Below, one piece after another: positions 34,795-43,352 of a stretch of 64,000 nt of DNA. The DNA comes from Thiocapsa imhoffii (GTDB taxonomy: Bacteria > Pseudomonadota > Gammaproteobacteria > Chromatiales > Chromatiaceae). The notes under the pieces were generated by a model. It did not search any database, was not told the origin of the DNA, and was given only the letters and a program-made list of their open reading frames with translations. Numbering within the stretch: position 1 is the stretch's first letter; each line of letters begins with the position of its first letter. The DNA is taken from contig NZ_NRSD01000017.1 of the NCBI RefSeq assembly GCF_016583985.1, forward strand, positions 1 through 64,000, written 5' to 3'. The translations under genes were made by a program, and so were the position numbers.

Positions 34795-36077
34795 GGAGTG
34801 GGGTTCGCGGTGATGGCCGCATTGTGCATGGTCGCGGCGACGGTGGCGACGAGCGCAAGCCACTCGTCGCGTGAGCGCAGCGGGGGGAAGGGGAGCGGGC
34901 GCACCAGTCCCGCGGAGAGTTCGGCGGCGTCGAATTGACCATCGGCGCGGGCCTGTCCGACGTAGACTCGGCGCCAGGCGTGGCGCGTCCCGGCGTCGAG
35001 TACCAGGATCCCCGACGGCCCCGCCACACTCATGCGTGTGATGGTGCGATTGATCTGCCGTGGGTTGTCCGTGCCGGCCTCCGCGACGGCCGCGGCCCAC
35101 AGCTTGACCCCCTGATAGCTCGCAACGAGCGGGTCACTGGTGGTGCGATCCGGGCCATAACGCTGCTGGAAGGCGGCGACGAAAGCGCGATTGGCCTCAC
35201 TGGGAAGACTCTGGAAATAGCCCCAAACGGCGAAGTGCAGTGGATGGGGCGGTAGGTGCTTCATCGCCCGGAGTTCAGGTTCGGCAACGCTGAAGGAGAC
35301 GACTGGGATTTGCGTCAATCCGGCCTGCGAGAGGGCGTCGAAGAAGGACCGGTTGGCGATGCCGTTCAAGGTATTGAATACGACATCCGGCATTTGCTCA
35401 CCAAGGTCCGTCATGATCGCGGAAAAATCCCCCTCGTTCATCGAGACATAGTGCTCGGCGACGACCGTTCCATCGACCATATTCGTCAGATCACGGATGA
35501 ACTGGTTGGCCAGTCGCGGAAAGATGTAATCGGATCCCACCAGATAGACGCGCGTGCCGAAGCGGTCCAGCGCCCAGCGTGCGCCCGGAATGATCTGCTG
35601 ATTCGGCGCCGCGCCGAGATAGAGAATTCTGGGGGACTGTTCGAGCCCCTCGTACTGCAGCGGATAGAACATCAGATGCTGGTGCGCCTCGACCACGGGC
35701 TTCAGGGCACGGCGGCAACTCGAGGTCCAGCAAGCGAACAGGGCGCTGACCTTCTCCTCGGTGATGAGCCGCTCGGCGGCGGCGGCGGCGAGGGTCCAAT
35801 CGGAGCGACTGTCGATCAGAATCAGCTCGAGGGGGCGTCCGAGCAGGCCACCCGCGCTGTTGAGTTCGTCGATCGCAAGGCGCAGGGCATCGACCAAGCC
35901 TCGTTCACTTTCGGCCATCGCGCCCGATAAGGCATGCACGACCCCAATCCGAATCGGGGCCGGTGTGACCGGGGCACGCGGACCGAGCAGGGACAGACTC
36001 GCGAACCCCACGCCGATCAGCGCGAGGAGTAGCAGGCCGAACCTGAAGGTGCGTGCCATCGTTGTCGATTCATCCAT
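34791..36077 (-). CDS. UrtA/AmiC-like periplasmic substrate-binding protein
   Basis: A 428-residue type I periplasmic binding protein of the urea/amide/branched-chain family (IRIGVVHALSGAMAESERGLVDALRLAIDELNSAGGLLGRPLELILIDSRSD; then a conserved FYPLQYEGLEQSPRILYLGAAPNQQ pattern as in UrtA). An N-terminal hydrophobic segment (FGLLLLALIGVGFASLSLL) is a signal or anchor. No ABC permease or ATPase is adjacent; instead its stop overlaps the start of a GGDEF-EAL gene. A sensory, not transport, role is likely, comparable to NspS with MbaA in Vibrio, although NspS is of another family. The ATG at 36077 has GGAGA upstream. Confidence 0.88.
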   Translation of the reverse strand: MDESTTMARTFRFGLLLLALIGVGFASLSLLGPRAPVTPAPIRIGVVHALSGAMAESERGLVDALRLAIDELNSAGGLLGRPLELILIDSRSDWTLAAAAAERLITEEKVSALFACWTSSCRRALKPVVEAHQHLMFYPLQYEGLEQSPRILYLGAAPNQQIIPGARWALDRFGTRVYLVGSDYIFPRLANQFIRDLTNMVDGTVVAEHYVSMNEGDFSAIMTDLGEQMPDVVFNTLNGIANRSFFDALSQAGLTQIPVVSFSVAEPELRAMKHLPPHPLHFAVWGYFQSLPSEANRAFVAAFQQRYGPDRTTSDPLVASYQGVKLWAAAVAEAGTDNPRQINRTITRMSVAGPSGILVLDAGTRHAWRRVYVGQARADGQFDAAELSAGLVRPLPFPPLRSRDEWLALVATVAATMHNAAITANPTP

Positions 36078-36171
36078 GCCGGACTGTCTCCAGCGCCACC
36101 TGTAAAGCGGTTCGACGCGATGGGCAGTCGGCCGAACCAAGGTGTTGCGGTCGTCCCGCCATCCCGCCGGC

Positions 36172-36193
36172 GACCGCGACGGTCGTCGCGGTC
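36172..36193. other. 9-bp stem-loop in the leader of the binding-protein/GGDEF-EAL pair
   Basis: GACCGCGAC-GGTC-GTCGCGGTC is a perfect 9-bp inverted repeat with a 4-nt loop. It lies between the AAA ATPase stop and the binding-protein start, within the probable 5' leader. It may be a terminator remnant or a translation-control hairpin. Confidence 0.5.
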
Positions 36194-36205
36194 ACGTCAG
36201 TGCTC

Positions 36206-36211
36206 AGTATA
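36206..36211 (-). promoter_or_regulatory. Candidate -10 element for the binding-protein/GGDEF-EAL pair
   Basis: TATACT on the minus strand is a 5/6 match to the -10 consensus, about 130 bp before the binding-protein start. No good -35 is seen at 16-18 bp, so an activator might be needed. Confidence 0.35.
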
Positions 36212-36288
36212 GACGCGGGCAGGATGCGAAAACGTGACCATGGACAGACAATGGGTCGGCTATGGAGTGCGGACGCGCCGTGAAGAGG

Positions 36289-37551
36289 TCAGGCCGCGCC
36301 GGTGGAGATGCGCGGCGTTGCGCACACCCGATCGCGCGCCGGCTCCAGTTCCTCGTCACCACCCGCGAGGATGCGGCGCTTGCCATCGAGCAGGAAGGTG
36401 ATGGCCCGTTGCAGATCAGCGAGGGTGACGACTTGCTCGGCACCGCTGCGTAAGGCCGCGTAGGAGGCGGCAAGCAGGATGGCGTTTTGGATGTCGCCAC
36501 CCGCGGCTCCATCCGAGTCGCGGGCGAGGAGGTCGAAGTCGACGTCCGCGGCCAATGGCAATTGCGAGGGTACATGACAGCGCCAAATGGCGGCACGCTG
36601 CGGGGCGGCCGGCAGCTTGAATTGGATGTGGGCGAGCATCCGGCGCAGAAAGGCATTGTCGTAATTGCGCACCAGGTTGGACGCGAAGATGACGGTGCCC
36701 TCGAAGTTGTCCAGTTCGATGAGGGTGGTGCTGCGGGCGACATTGATGCTGTTGTCGGCCGATTGCGAGATCTCGACCAAGCGTTTGCCGAGGATCGAGT
36801 CGGCCTCGTCAAAGAAGAGCAGGGCGCCGGTCTCGCGCGCCTTGGCGAACGCGGCCTTGATGTTTTTCGGCGTCTCACCGACGTATTTCGACTCCAGTTC
36901 GGCATAGCTGATGCGCAGGATCTTCTTCGCCAGCAGATCGGCGATCGCGTCGGCGGCGAGGGTCTTGCCGGTGCCCGGGGGGCCGTAGAAGTTCAAGGCA
37001 ACCCGTCGTCCGGTGCGGGCCACCGCGGACAGGCCCCAGGTGGAGTAGATCAAGTCCTGTGACACCATCACATTCGTCGCCTCGCGAATCCGTTCGAGCG
37101 TGTCCTGGTCAAGAATGAGTTGCGACAAGGTGTGACGTGGCTCGACCGGTTCGATGCCCTCGAGTCGGGACGTGTCGGCGTCGTCCGGCTCCTCGGGCGA
37201 TCTGGTGTCCGCGCTCGCTCCCTGATGCTGCGTGATGTCCGAGCTGGCGACACGCTCGAGGCTGGTGCGTGCTGGATTGAAGTCCACCCGAACCCGTGGC
37301 TTGTTCAGCAGCCCGGGAAAGCGCGAACGATCGAGGAGTTGCGCGAGCCCTTTGAGGAAGGCCGTTGATGCGGCGGCCTCCACCTCCACCGAGGTGTCCT
37401 GTCCTTGCTCGAGGCAACGTGGACAATAGAACAAGGGCGCGCCGACGACCTCGATATAAAAGTGTCCGAGATTGCTCTTCTTGCCATGGTGTGAGAGGAC
37501 CAGTTCACAGGCGTGGATCGGACAGGTCGGCGTCTTGCGCAGGAGCGACAT
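36289..37551 (-). CDS. AAA ATPase with N-terminal zinc motif
   Basis: A 420-residue protein. The N terminus has two cysteine pairs (Cys10/Cys15 and Cys43/Cys46, FYCPRC), probably a zinc-binding domain. After a variable acidic linker (about 100-140) comes a single AAA domain of the classic FtsH/Vps4 class: Walker A GPPGTGKT (190-197), pore-like KYVGET (about 222-227), Walker B LLFFDEAD (244-251), sensor 1 IFASN and arginine-finger region NAFLRRM. It probably remodels or unfolds a protein target, which is not identified. Function is unknown to me. The next gene upstream is an SLC13 transporter, 112 bp away on the same strand. Confidence 0.82.
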   Translation of the reverse strand: MSLLRKTPTCPIHACELVLSHHGKKSNLGHFYIEVVGAPLFYCPRCLEQGQDTSVEVEAAASTAFLKGLAQLLDRSRFPGLLNKPRVRVDFNPARTSLERVASSDITQHQGASADTRSPEEPDDADTSRLEGIEPVEPRHTLSQLILDQDTLERIREATNVMVSQDLIYSTWGLSAVARTGRRVALNFYGPPGTGKTLAADAIADLLAKKILRISYAELESKYVGETPKNIKAAFAKARETGALLFFDEADSILGKRLVEISQSADNSINVARSTTLIELDNFEGTVIFASNLVRNYDNAFLRRMLAHIQFKLPAAPQRAAIWRCHVPSQLPLAADVDFDLLARDSDGAAGGDIQNAILLAASYAALRSGAEQVVTLADLQRAITFLLDGKRRILAGGDEELEPARDRVCATPRISTGAA

Positions 37552-37663
37552 GGCGGGGAATTCCTTGCAGGCTAGACTCCGTGCATGCCGCGCACCTTGC
37601 GCCACCAGCGGTGGCGTTCGATCGCGCGTGCGTGCAAGCGGCCCGTTGCTCGGGTCATGAGGG

Positions 37664-39622
37664 TCAAAACAGGAGGTTCAGCATGCCGAGGGCGACCACC
37701 AAGAATAGCACCGTCATGATGCCGCCAGCCCGCATGAAGTCCACCACGCGATAGTTGCCCGGCCCCATCAGCAGGGCGTTCACTTGATGGGTTGGGATCA
37801 GGAAGGAGTTCGAGGTCGCGATGGCGACGGTGAGCGCAAACACCGCCGGGTTGGCGCCGACGCCAAGCGCCATGTTCACCGCGAGCGGGACCAAGAGGAC
37901 GGTCGCACCGACATTGGACATGACCAGGGTGAAGAGGGTGGCGAGGACAGCCAGTGCGGACTGTACGACCCAGATTGGCACCTCGCCCAGCACGCTCAGC
38001 GTCTGTTGCGCAATCCAGGCGGCGGTGCCGCTGGACTCGACGGCGAGACCCAACGGGATGAGCGAGGCCAGCAGGAAGACGGTTTTCCAACTGACCGCCT
38101 GATAGGCTTCGTCGATCGAGAGCACGCGGGCCAGGATCATTCCTAGGGCGCCGGTCAGCAGGGCGATCGAGAGGCGTAGATCGGTGAAGAGCACCAGGGC
38201 CAGGGCAATGAGGAAGAAGATCAGGGCGGCGGGAACCTTATGCGGGCGCAACTCTTCGTGCGGGTACTCGGTCGTGACGACGACAAAGTTGCGGTCCTTG
38301 CTGATGCGATGAAGATCGGCCCAGGTGGTATGCACCACGAGCGCATCACCGGCCTGCAATGGGGTATTGCGCACGCCACCGGTGGTGAAGGTGATGTGGG
38401 TCTCGCCACGATTGATGGCCAGCAGCGAGAGGCCATAGGTTTTGCGCATCCAGACATCGCGGGCGGTCTTGCCGATGAGGTTGGAACCCGGTGGGATGAC
38501 GATCTCCGCGATCCCTGCTTTAGCGCTGGACATGGCCTCGGAGAAGAGATCGAGTTCGGGCTTCGCCGTGATGTCATTGGCCGCGAAGAAGCGTTCGAGT
38601 GCAGCGCGGGCGCCGAGGATGCCGAGCGTGGTGCCGGGCGCGATCCCAACGGAGCGATCGACGCCGTCGGCCCCCATGCGCAGCCCATCGCCCTTCTCGA
38701 AGGCCACCACGCGCACTCTCCAGGTTTGCTCCAACTCATCCACGCGCATGCCGACGAGCGCGCTGTGTGGCTCGACCCGGGCCTCGCGGATCGCGAACGA
38801 ACTGAGTCCATAGGTCTCGGCGAAGTATTGGCTGGCGTCGCTGCCCGTGAGTTTGTCGTTGCCGCGCGCTGGCAGGACGAAACGCCCCGCGATCACGAAG
38901 TAGAGAATGCCCGTCAGCAGCAGGGCCGTCCCGATCGGGGTCACGTCGAAGAGGTTGAAGAGTTCCATCGGCGCCGTGCCGGCGGGCAGGGCCTGGTTCG
39001 AGGTTTGGATGAGGTCGTTCAACAGGATCAAGGGACTTGATCCGACCATGGTAATGGTTCCGCCGAGGATGGCGCAGAAGCCCATGGGCATCAGAAGGCG
39101 CGACATCGGCAGACCGGTGCGCGCGGAGATGCGACTGACGACCGGGAGGAACAGGGCGGCGGCCCCAACGTTCTGCATGAAGCTCGAAATCACCCCAACG
39201 GTTCCAGAGATCAAGGGGATGACGCGTTTCTCGGTGGTTCCACCCAGGCGCATGATGAAAACAGCGACCTTCGACATGATGCCGGTCTTATCCAGGCCCG
39301 CGCCGATGATCATCACCGCGATGATGGAGATCACGGCATTACTCGCGAAACCGTCGAAGAGGTGTTCGATCGGGACCAGGGCCGTCTCGAGCCCCATCCA
39401 GGGGGTGACGAGACTGGAGAGTCCGAGCAGGACCATGATGCTGATGGCCGCGACATCGACCGACACGATCTCGAACGCAAACAGATAGATGGTGAGCAGC
39501 AGAAAGCCCATGACCCAGGCGATCTCGACCGAGGGCACGATCAAGGCGAGCGCGATGCCGCAGAGCGTGAAGAAGACGGCGGCGAGAACCGGTGTCAACA
39601 AGGAGCGCGCGGCGGGAGGCAT
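37664..39622 (-). CDS. SLC13/DASS-family transporter with RCK_C domains
   Basis: A 652-residue inner-membrane protein. The N-terminal and C-terminal thirds carry membrane segments with the SLC13 pattern (FMQNVGAAALFLPVV and TNSFLIPTHQVNALL-type hairpin loops). The centre (about residues 265-440) has two TrkA-C/RCK_C regulatory domains in the cytoplasm. Related proteins transport sulfate, dicarboxylates or other anions with sodium; the sulfate/thiosulfate group often has RCK_C domains. The substrate cannot be told from sequence. GAGGA precedes the ATG at 39622. It is divergent from the retropepsin-like gene. Confidence 0.9.
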   Translation of the reverse strand: MPPAARSLLTPVLAAVFFTLCGIALALIVPSVEIAWVMGFLLLTIYLFAFEIVSVDVAAISIMVLLGLSSLVTPWMGLETALVPIEHLFDGFASNAVISIIAVMIIGAGLDKTGIMSKVAVFIMRLGGTTEKRVIPLISGTVGVISSFMQNVGAAALFLPVVSRISARTGLPMSRLLMPMGFCAILGGTITMVGSSPLILLNDLIQTSNQALPAGTAPMELFNLFDVTPIGTALLLTGILYFVIAGRFVLPARGNDKLTGSDASQYFAETYGLSSFAIREARVEPHSALVGMRVDELEQTWRVRVVAFEKGDGLRMGADGVDRSVGIAPGTTLGILGARAALERFFAANDITAKPELDLFSEAMSSAKAGIAEIVIPPGSNLIGKTARDVWMRKTYGLSLLAINRGETHITFTTGGVRNTPLQAGDALVVHTTWADLHRISKDRNFVVVTTEYPHEELRPHKVPAALIFFLIALALVLFTDLRLSIALLTGALGMILARVLSIDEAYQAVSWKTVFLLASLIPLGLAVESSGTAAWIAQQTLSVLGEVPIWVVQSALAVLATLFTLVMSNVGATVLLVPLAVNMALGVGANPAVFALTVAIATSNSFLIPTHQVNALLMGPGNYRVVDFMRAGGIMTVLFLVVALGMLNLLF

Positions 39623-39879
39623 GTGCGGTGTCCTCTAGGGTCTCTGCGATGTGGCGCGGGGAGCAGGTCTGGCGACTGTGCCCGCATCAGGTTGACCAGA
39701 CATGATACTGAAATGAACCGTTTTGGTCCTTCCGTTTGTGCGGCCGCCGATGCGCCCGGTGCTGGCGAGCCGCGGAGGCCGCGCCTGATGTGATAGCCCT
39801 GAGCGTGCCACGCTGCTAGTCTTCTGGTTCGAATGGCGAAGACCTCATTGCCCTCAACCGGGAGCGGAGCCCTACATCC

Positions 39880-40668
39880 ATGATCGATTCGACTCAGCGG
39901 CTGGTGAGGCACAGGCGTCAGATCACAATCTGCGCCGGCGCGGCCTGGGTCGCGACCGTCTCGGCGACGTCACAGGTCGAGGTGAGCGCGGAGCTGGAAC
40001 TCTTGATGTCGCAGTTCGGTTTCGAGGTCCAGGGCATGGAACAGACCGAGGCGATGTGGGCACGCATCGAAGGTTCTGATTTGGTGACGCGCTTGCGCGT
40101 GCTGCTCGATGAGTTTGATCATGTCATCGTGCAGGACGGTGCGGGCGGAGTCGATCGCGTGATCATTCTTGGTGAAAAAGTCGCGGTGGTCGCACCACCC
40201 ATGGTGGCCGAGACGCCGGGCTTCGACCTGCCCGATGATGATGTGCTTGATCAGGTCACCGGTGAGTTGGGTGATGCCATCATCTTGCAAACGCAACGCC
40301 AAGGTCACTCCCATCTCGTGAGCCTGATCTTGGAGGGCAACAACGGTCAGCGGATCCCACAGACCCTGTTGATCGATACCGGTTCCGACCATGTCGTCCT
40401 GCCGAATTCTTTGATTGCGAGTTTGGGGCTGTCACCGAATGATCTCAGACCACAAACCGTACAGACTGCCAACGGAACAGTGGATGCCCGTATCGGAACC
40501 TTGCAGGGGTTGTTCCTCGATTCGAACAACCGGGTCGAAGGGGTTTCGGTTGCCTTCATCGATGACACGCGACTCGGCGGGAACGCGCTGTTGGGGATGA
40601 GCTTACTGGGGCGGTTCTTGGTCACGATCGACGACGAAAAGAGTCAGGTGACCCTTGCATCACCCTGA
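39880..40668 (+). CDS. Retropepsin-like aspartic protease, single domain
   Basis: A 262-residue protein. The C-terminal half is a retropepsin-like fold with the catalytic motif LLIDTGSDHVVLP (Asp166-Thr-Gly-Ser169), the NG loop (TANGTVDARIG) and the late hydrophobic-hydrophobic-Gly motif GNALLGMSLLGRF, as in bacterial TIGR02281-type proteases. The N-terminal about 140 residues include a short hydrophobic stretch (ITICAGAAWVATVSAT, about 15-30) that may export or anchor it, and an acidic region of unknown role. Such proteases work as dimers. The substrate is unknown. GGAG precedes the ATG. The cardiolipin synthase gene follows 62 bp downstream. Confidence 0.85.
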   Translation: MIDSTQRLVRHRRQITICAGAAWVATVSATSQVEVSAELELLMSQFGFEVQGMEQTEAMWARIEGSDLVTRLRVLLDEFDHVIVQDGAGGVDRVIILGEKVAVVAPPMVAETPGFDLPDDDVLDQVTGELGDAIILQTQRQGHSHLVSLILEGNNGQRIPQTLLIDTGSDHVVLPNSLIASLGLSPNDLRPQTVQTANGTVDARIGTLQGLFLDSNNRVEGVSVAFIDDTRLGGNALLGMSLLGRFLVTIDDEKSQVTLASP

Positions 40669-40730
40669 GCGCGACCGGAGCGAGGGATGGAGACGGGGTC
40701 TGGGGTTGGATAGGGGCGCGCCGGTTCGCA

Positions 40731-42194
40731 ATGACTGACGCAATGCAGGTTGTGGCGATCGATACGAACCTCTTGTTCACCTTGATCTTCGGTGTGGAAC
40801 TGGTCGCGCAGGCGGTGACGGTCGGACATCTGCTCTTGAGCCGGCGCGACGTGCCCTCGACCGTCGGCTGGGCCGGGTTGGTGCTATTGGCGCCCTTGGT
40901 TGGGATGGCCCTCTATTGGCTGTTCGGCATCAATCGCATCACCCGCAAGGCGCATCGACTCCGGCCCGAAACCTCCGAGGCCAGCGAGCGGTCCGAACTT
41001 GCCGACGAGCGCAGAGCGCACGGTCTCTTGCAGCGAGACTTTCCCGACCTGGTGCGTCTGGGCCATCTTGGCGATGCCCTGGTCGGTCTGCCCTTGGTCG
41101 CTGGGAATCGGGTCGCGCCCTTGATCGATGGCGATCAGGCGTATCCCAGGATGTTGGAGGCGATCGAGGACGCGAGGGTCAGCGTCGGCCTTTCGACCTA
41201 TATCTTCGACAACGACGCGGCCGGTGTGCTGTTCGTGGATGCCCTGGAGCGCGCGCACCGCCGTGGTGTCGCCGTGCGGGTCTTGATCGATGGCGTTGGA
41301 CAGCGTTACAGCCGGCCACCGATGCCACGGCTCTTGAGACGGCGCGGCATTCCCAGTGCCGTGTTCCTGGCGTCGGTGTTGCCGATTCGCAGCCAATATC
41401 TGAATCTCAGGAATCATCGCAAGATTCTCGTCGTGGATGGCCGCGTTGGCTTGACCGGTGGGCTGAACATCCGGGCAGGTTGTCTCTTGCACACGCATCC
41501 TCGCCACCCGATCCAGGATCTGCATCTGTGCGTCGAGGGTCCTGTGGTGCGCTTTCTGGTCGAGGCTTTTGCCTTGGATTGGACCTTTACGACGGGGGAG
41601 CGACTCGGCGGGACTGACTGGTATCCGGTTCTCGACGAATGTGGGACGACGCTCGCGCGCGGTGTTCCAGATGGCCCAGATGAGGATTTCGATATCATTC
41701 GTCGGATGATCCTGGGCGCACTGACCACGGCGCGTCAGTGCGTGCGGATCGTCTCTCCCTACTTTCTGCCGGATCAAACCCTGATCACGGCGCTGAACGT
41801 GACCGCGCTGCGGGGTGTCGACGTCCAAATCCTGATCCCCGAGCGGAATAATCTCAGGCTCGTGCAATGGGCGGCGCAGGCGCAGGTCGAGCAATTGCTC
41901 GAGTCGCATTGTCGGATCTGGTTGTCGCCGCCACCCTTTGATCACACCAAGCTGATGCTGGTCGATGATGCCTGGGTCTTCATGGGATCAGCCAATTGGG
42001 ATCCGCGCAGTTTGCGGCTCAATTTCGAATACAACATCGAGTGCTATGACCGTGTGCTGGCGCATCGGCTGCACGCACTCGTCGACGATAAGATCGCCCG
42101 TGGGCGGGAACTCCTCGCTTCCACGCTGGCCGGGCGCTCGATCCCGATCCGTCTGCGTGACGGTCTGGCCCGGCTGTCATCGCCCTATCTGTGA
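40731..42194 (+). CDS. cls: Cardiolipin synthase
   Basis: A 487-residue phospholipase D-family cardiolipin synthase. It has two N-terminal membrane segments (about 10-30 and 40-60, GWAGLVLLAPLVGMALYWLFG) and two HKD motifs: NHRKILVVDGRVGLTGG (about residues 225-241) and DHTKLMLVDDAWVFMGSAN (about 404-422). It joins two phosphatidylglycerols at the inner membrane. The ATG at 40731 lacks a strong ribosome binding site; a second in-frame ATG four codons later is possible. Confidence 0.93.
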   Translation: MTDAMQVVAIDTNLLFTLIFGVELVAQAVTVGHLLLSRRDVPSTVGWAGLVLLAPLVGMALYWLFGINRITRKAHRLRPETSEASERSELADERRAHGLLQRDFPDLVRLGHLGDALVGLPLVAGNRVAPLIDGDQAYPRMLEAIEDARVSVGLSTYIFDNDAAGVLFVDALERAHRRGVAVRVLIDGVGQRYSRPPMPRLLRRRGIPSAVFLASVLPIRSQYLNLRNHRKILVVDGRVGLTGGLNIRAGCLLHTHPRHPIQDLHLCVEGPVVRFLVEAFALDWTFTTGERLGGTDWYPVLDECGTTLARGVPDGPDEDFDIIRRMILGALTTARQCVRIVSPYFLPDQTLITALNVTALRGVDVQILIPERNNLRLVQWAAQAQVEQLLESHCRIWLSPPPFDHTKLMLVDDAWVFMGSANWDPRSLRLNFEYNIECYDRVLAHRLHALVDDKIARGRELLASTLAGRSIPIRLRDGLARLSSPYL

Positions 42195-42240
42195 GCGGCG
42201 GGCACCATCGCAAGGCCGTGTGGCCAAGCGGGGGTCCGTT

Positions 42241-42306
42241 GGTGTCGCGCCGCTTCGGGACACCCCCATCGGGTGTGTCTGGGGCGTTGCCCGATGGCAC
42301 CGCCCC
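42241..42306. terminator. Stem-loop cluster between convergent genes
   Basis: The gap between the cls stop and the SHOCT protein stop holds several short inverted repeats (GGTGTC/GACACC 42241-42264; ACACCC/GGGTGT 42260-42276; GGGGCG/CGCCCC 42281-42306). They may end transcription from both sides. None has a T tract. Confidence 0.35.
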
Positions 42307-42319
42307 AGGCGCCGCGCGA

Positions 42320-43138
42320 CTAGAGGCGGGCGAGCAGTTCGCGTTTCTTTTCAGCGAACTCATCCTCGGTCAGCACGCCCTTCGCCTTGAGGTCGGCGAG
42401 CCGTTCGATCGCGGCAAAGACATCGCCTCGGTCGGGGTGACTCGGCGGCGGATTCGCCCACTGTGCCGTGGATGCGGGCTCCGGTGCGGGCGTGGTGACG
42501 GGTTGCCCTTGGCGCATGACCACCGGCAGGCGGGTGAGATCGACCGTCCCGAATTGACTGGAAAAGGTGATCGAACCGCCTGGACCTTGCTGTTGGGAAA
42601 AGCCGCCGATCTGGTGATCCTCTGTGTCGTAGACCCAGACATTGCCGCCGGTATCGACTGCCAGGCGGCGCGCATGGGCGAAATAGGCGTATTTCACCGA
42701 ATCTTGACTGCCGGTTGCGCTGGGTTGACCCAGTTCTGCCGGCCACCAATGATCCTCCGGATCGGGGGTGAAGAGATCCGAACCGGCGCCGCCGAACCCG
42801 CCGCTGCGTTGCCGTTGCGTCGTGGCACCACCCTGGCTCTGCGATTGGAAGCTCCCGCTTTGCAGCAGCCCGGGTTGATTGACCAGCAGTGTGGACAACT
42901 CCTCGCATAGGCCCTGGACTCGGGCATTCAGGGAGTGGTTGAACATGTCGCCCAGCATCAACATCCCACCCCGCATCCATTGTCCGGAGCCGCCGAATTC
43001 GGGGTGGTTGAACTGGGCCATCGAACCGTTGCCGTTGTATACAGCGAACAGCATGTGGGTGACGGCGTCGGGACGAAAGCCGTGGCGATTGGCGATATCA
43101 TCGACGATCTGTTGACCAAAGGGCGTCAGGTCTTGCAT
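42320..43138 (-). CDS. SHOCT-domain protein, unknown
   Basis: A 272-residue soluble protein. The last about 33 residues are a SHOCT domain (IERLADLKAKGVLTEDEFAEKKRELLARL), a short helical module found at protein ends. The N-terminal half (MQDLTPFGQQIVDDIANRHGFRPDAVTHML, then QFNHPEFGGSGQWMRGGMLMLGDMFNHSL) recurs in other SHOCT proteins but has no known function. A Gln/Gly-rich linker (about 97-120) separates regions. It converges on cls. Confidence 0.78.
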   Translation of the reverse strand: MQDLTPFGQQIVDDIANRHGFRPDAVTHMLFAVYNGNGSMAQFNHPEFGGSGQWMRGGMLMLGDMFNHSLNARVQGLCEELSTLLVNQPGLLQSGSFQSQSQGGATTQRQRSGGFGGAGSDLFTPDPEDHWWPAELGQPSATGSQDSVKYAYFAHARRLAVDTGGNVWVYDTEDHQIGGFSQQQGPGGSITFSSQFGTVDLTRLPVVMRQGQPVTTPAPEPASTAQWANPPPSHPDRGDVFAAIERLADLKAKGVLTEDEFAEKKRELLARL

Positions 43139-43352
43139 GGTGTCGGCTCCAGATTGTTAGCCTGTCCGTGATCGGACTGGTACGGCCATGCGGATCGAGA
43201 TGAGGCATGACGGTTGGGTTGAAGGCCCCGGAACGAGGACTCCGGGACGAGGACATCGCTCAGTGGCCTGGTGCGCGACGGGATCGGGTGCGAGCGCCGA
43301 GTGGCTCACAGTGCCGGCCGTGCGCCTGGCGATCCCGAGCATGGCCGTGCGA

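Noticed and set aside
34795..35100. N-terminal extension of the GGDEF-EAL protein by about 100 residues
   Set aside because: It would overlap the binding-protein gene out of frame and lacks a membrane start; the ATG at 34794 gives a proper membrane segment and an ATGA coupling.
39815..39835. GGTTCGAATGG as a tRNA T-arm
   Set aside because: No cloverleaf-compatible flanking sequence was found.
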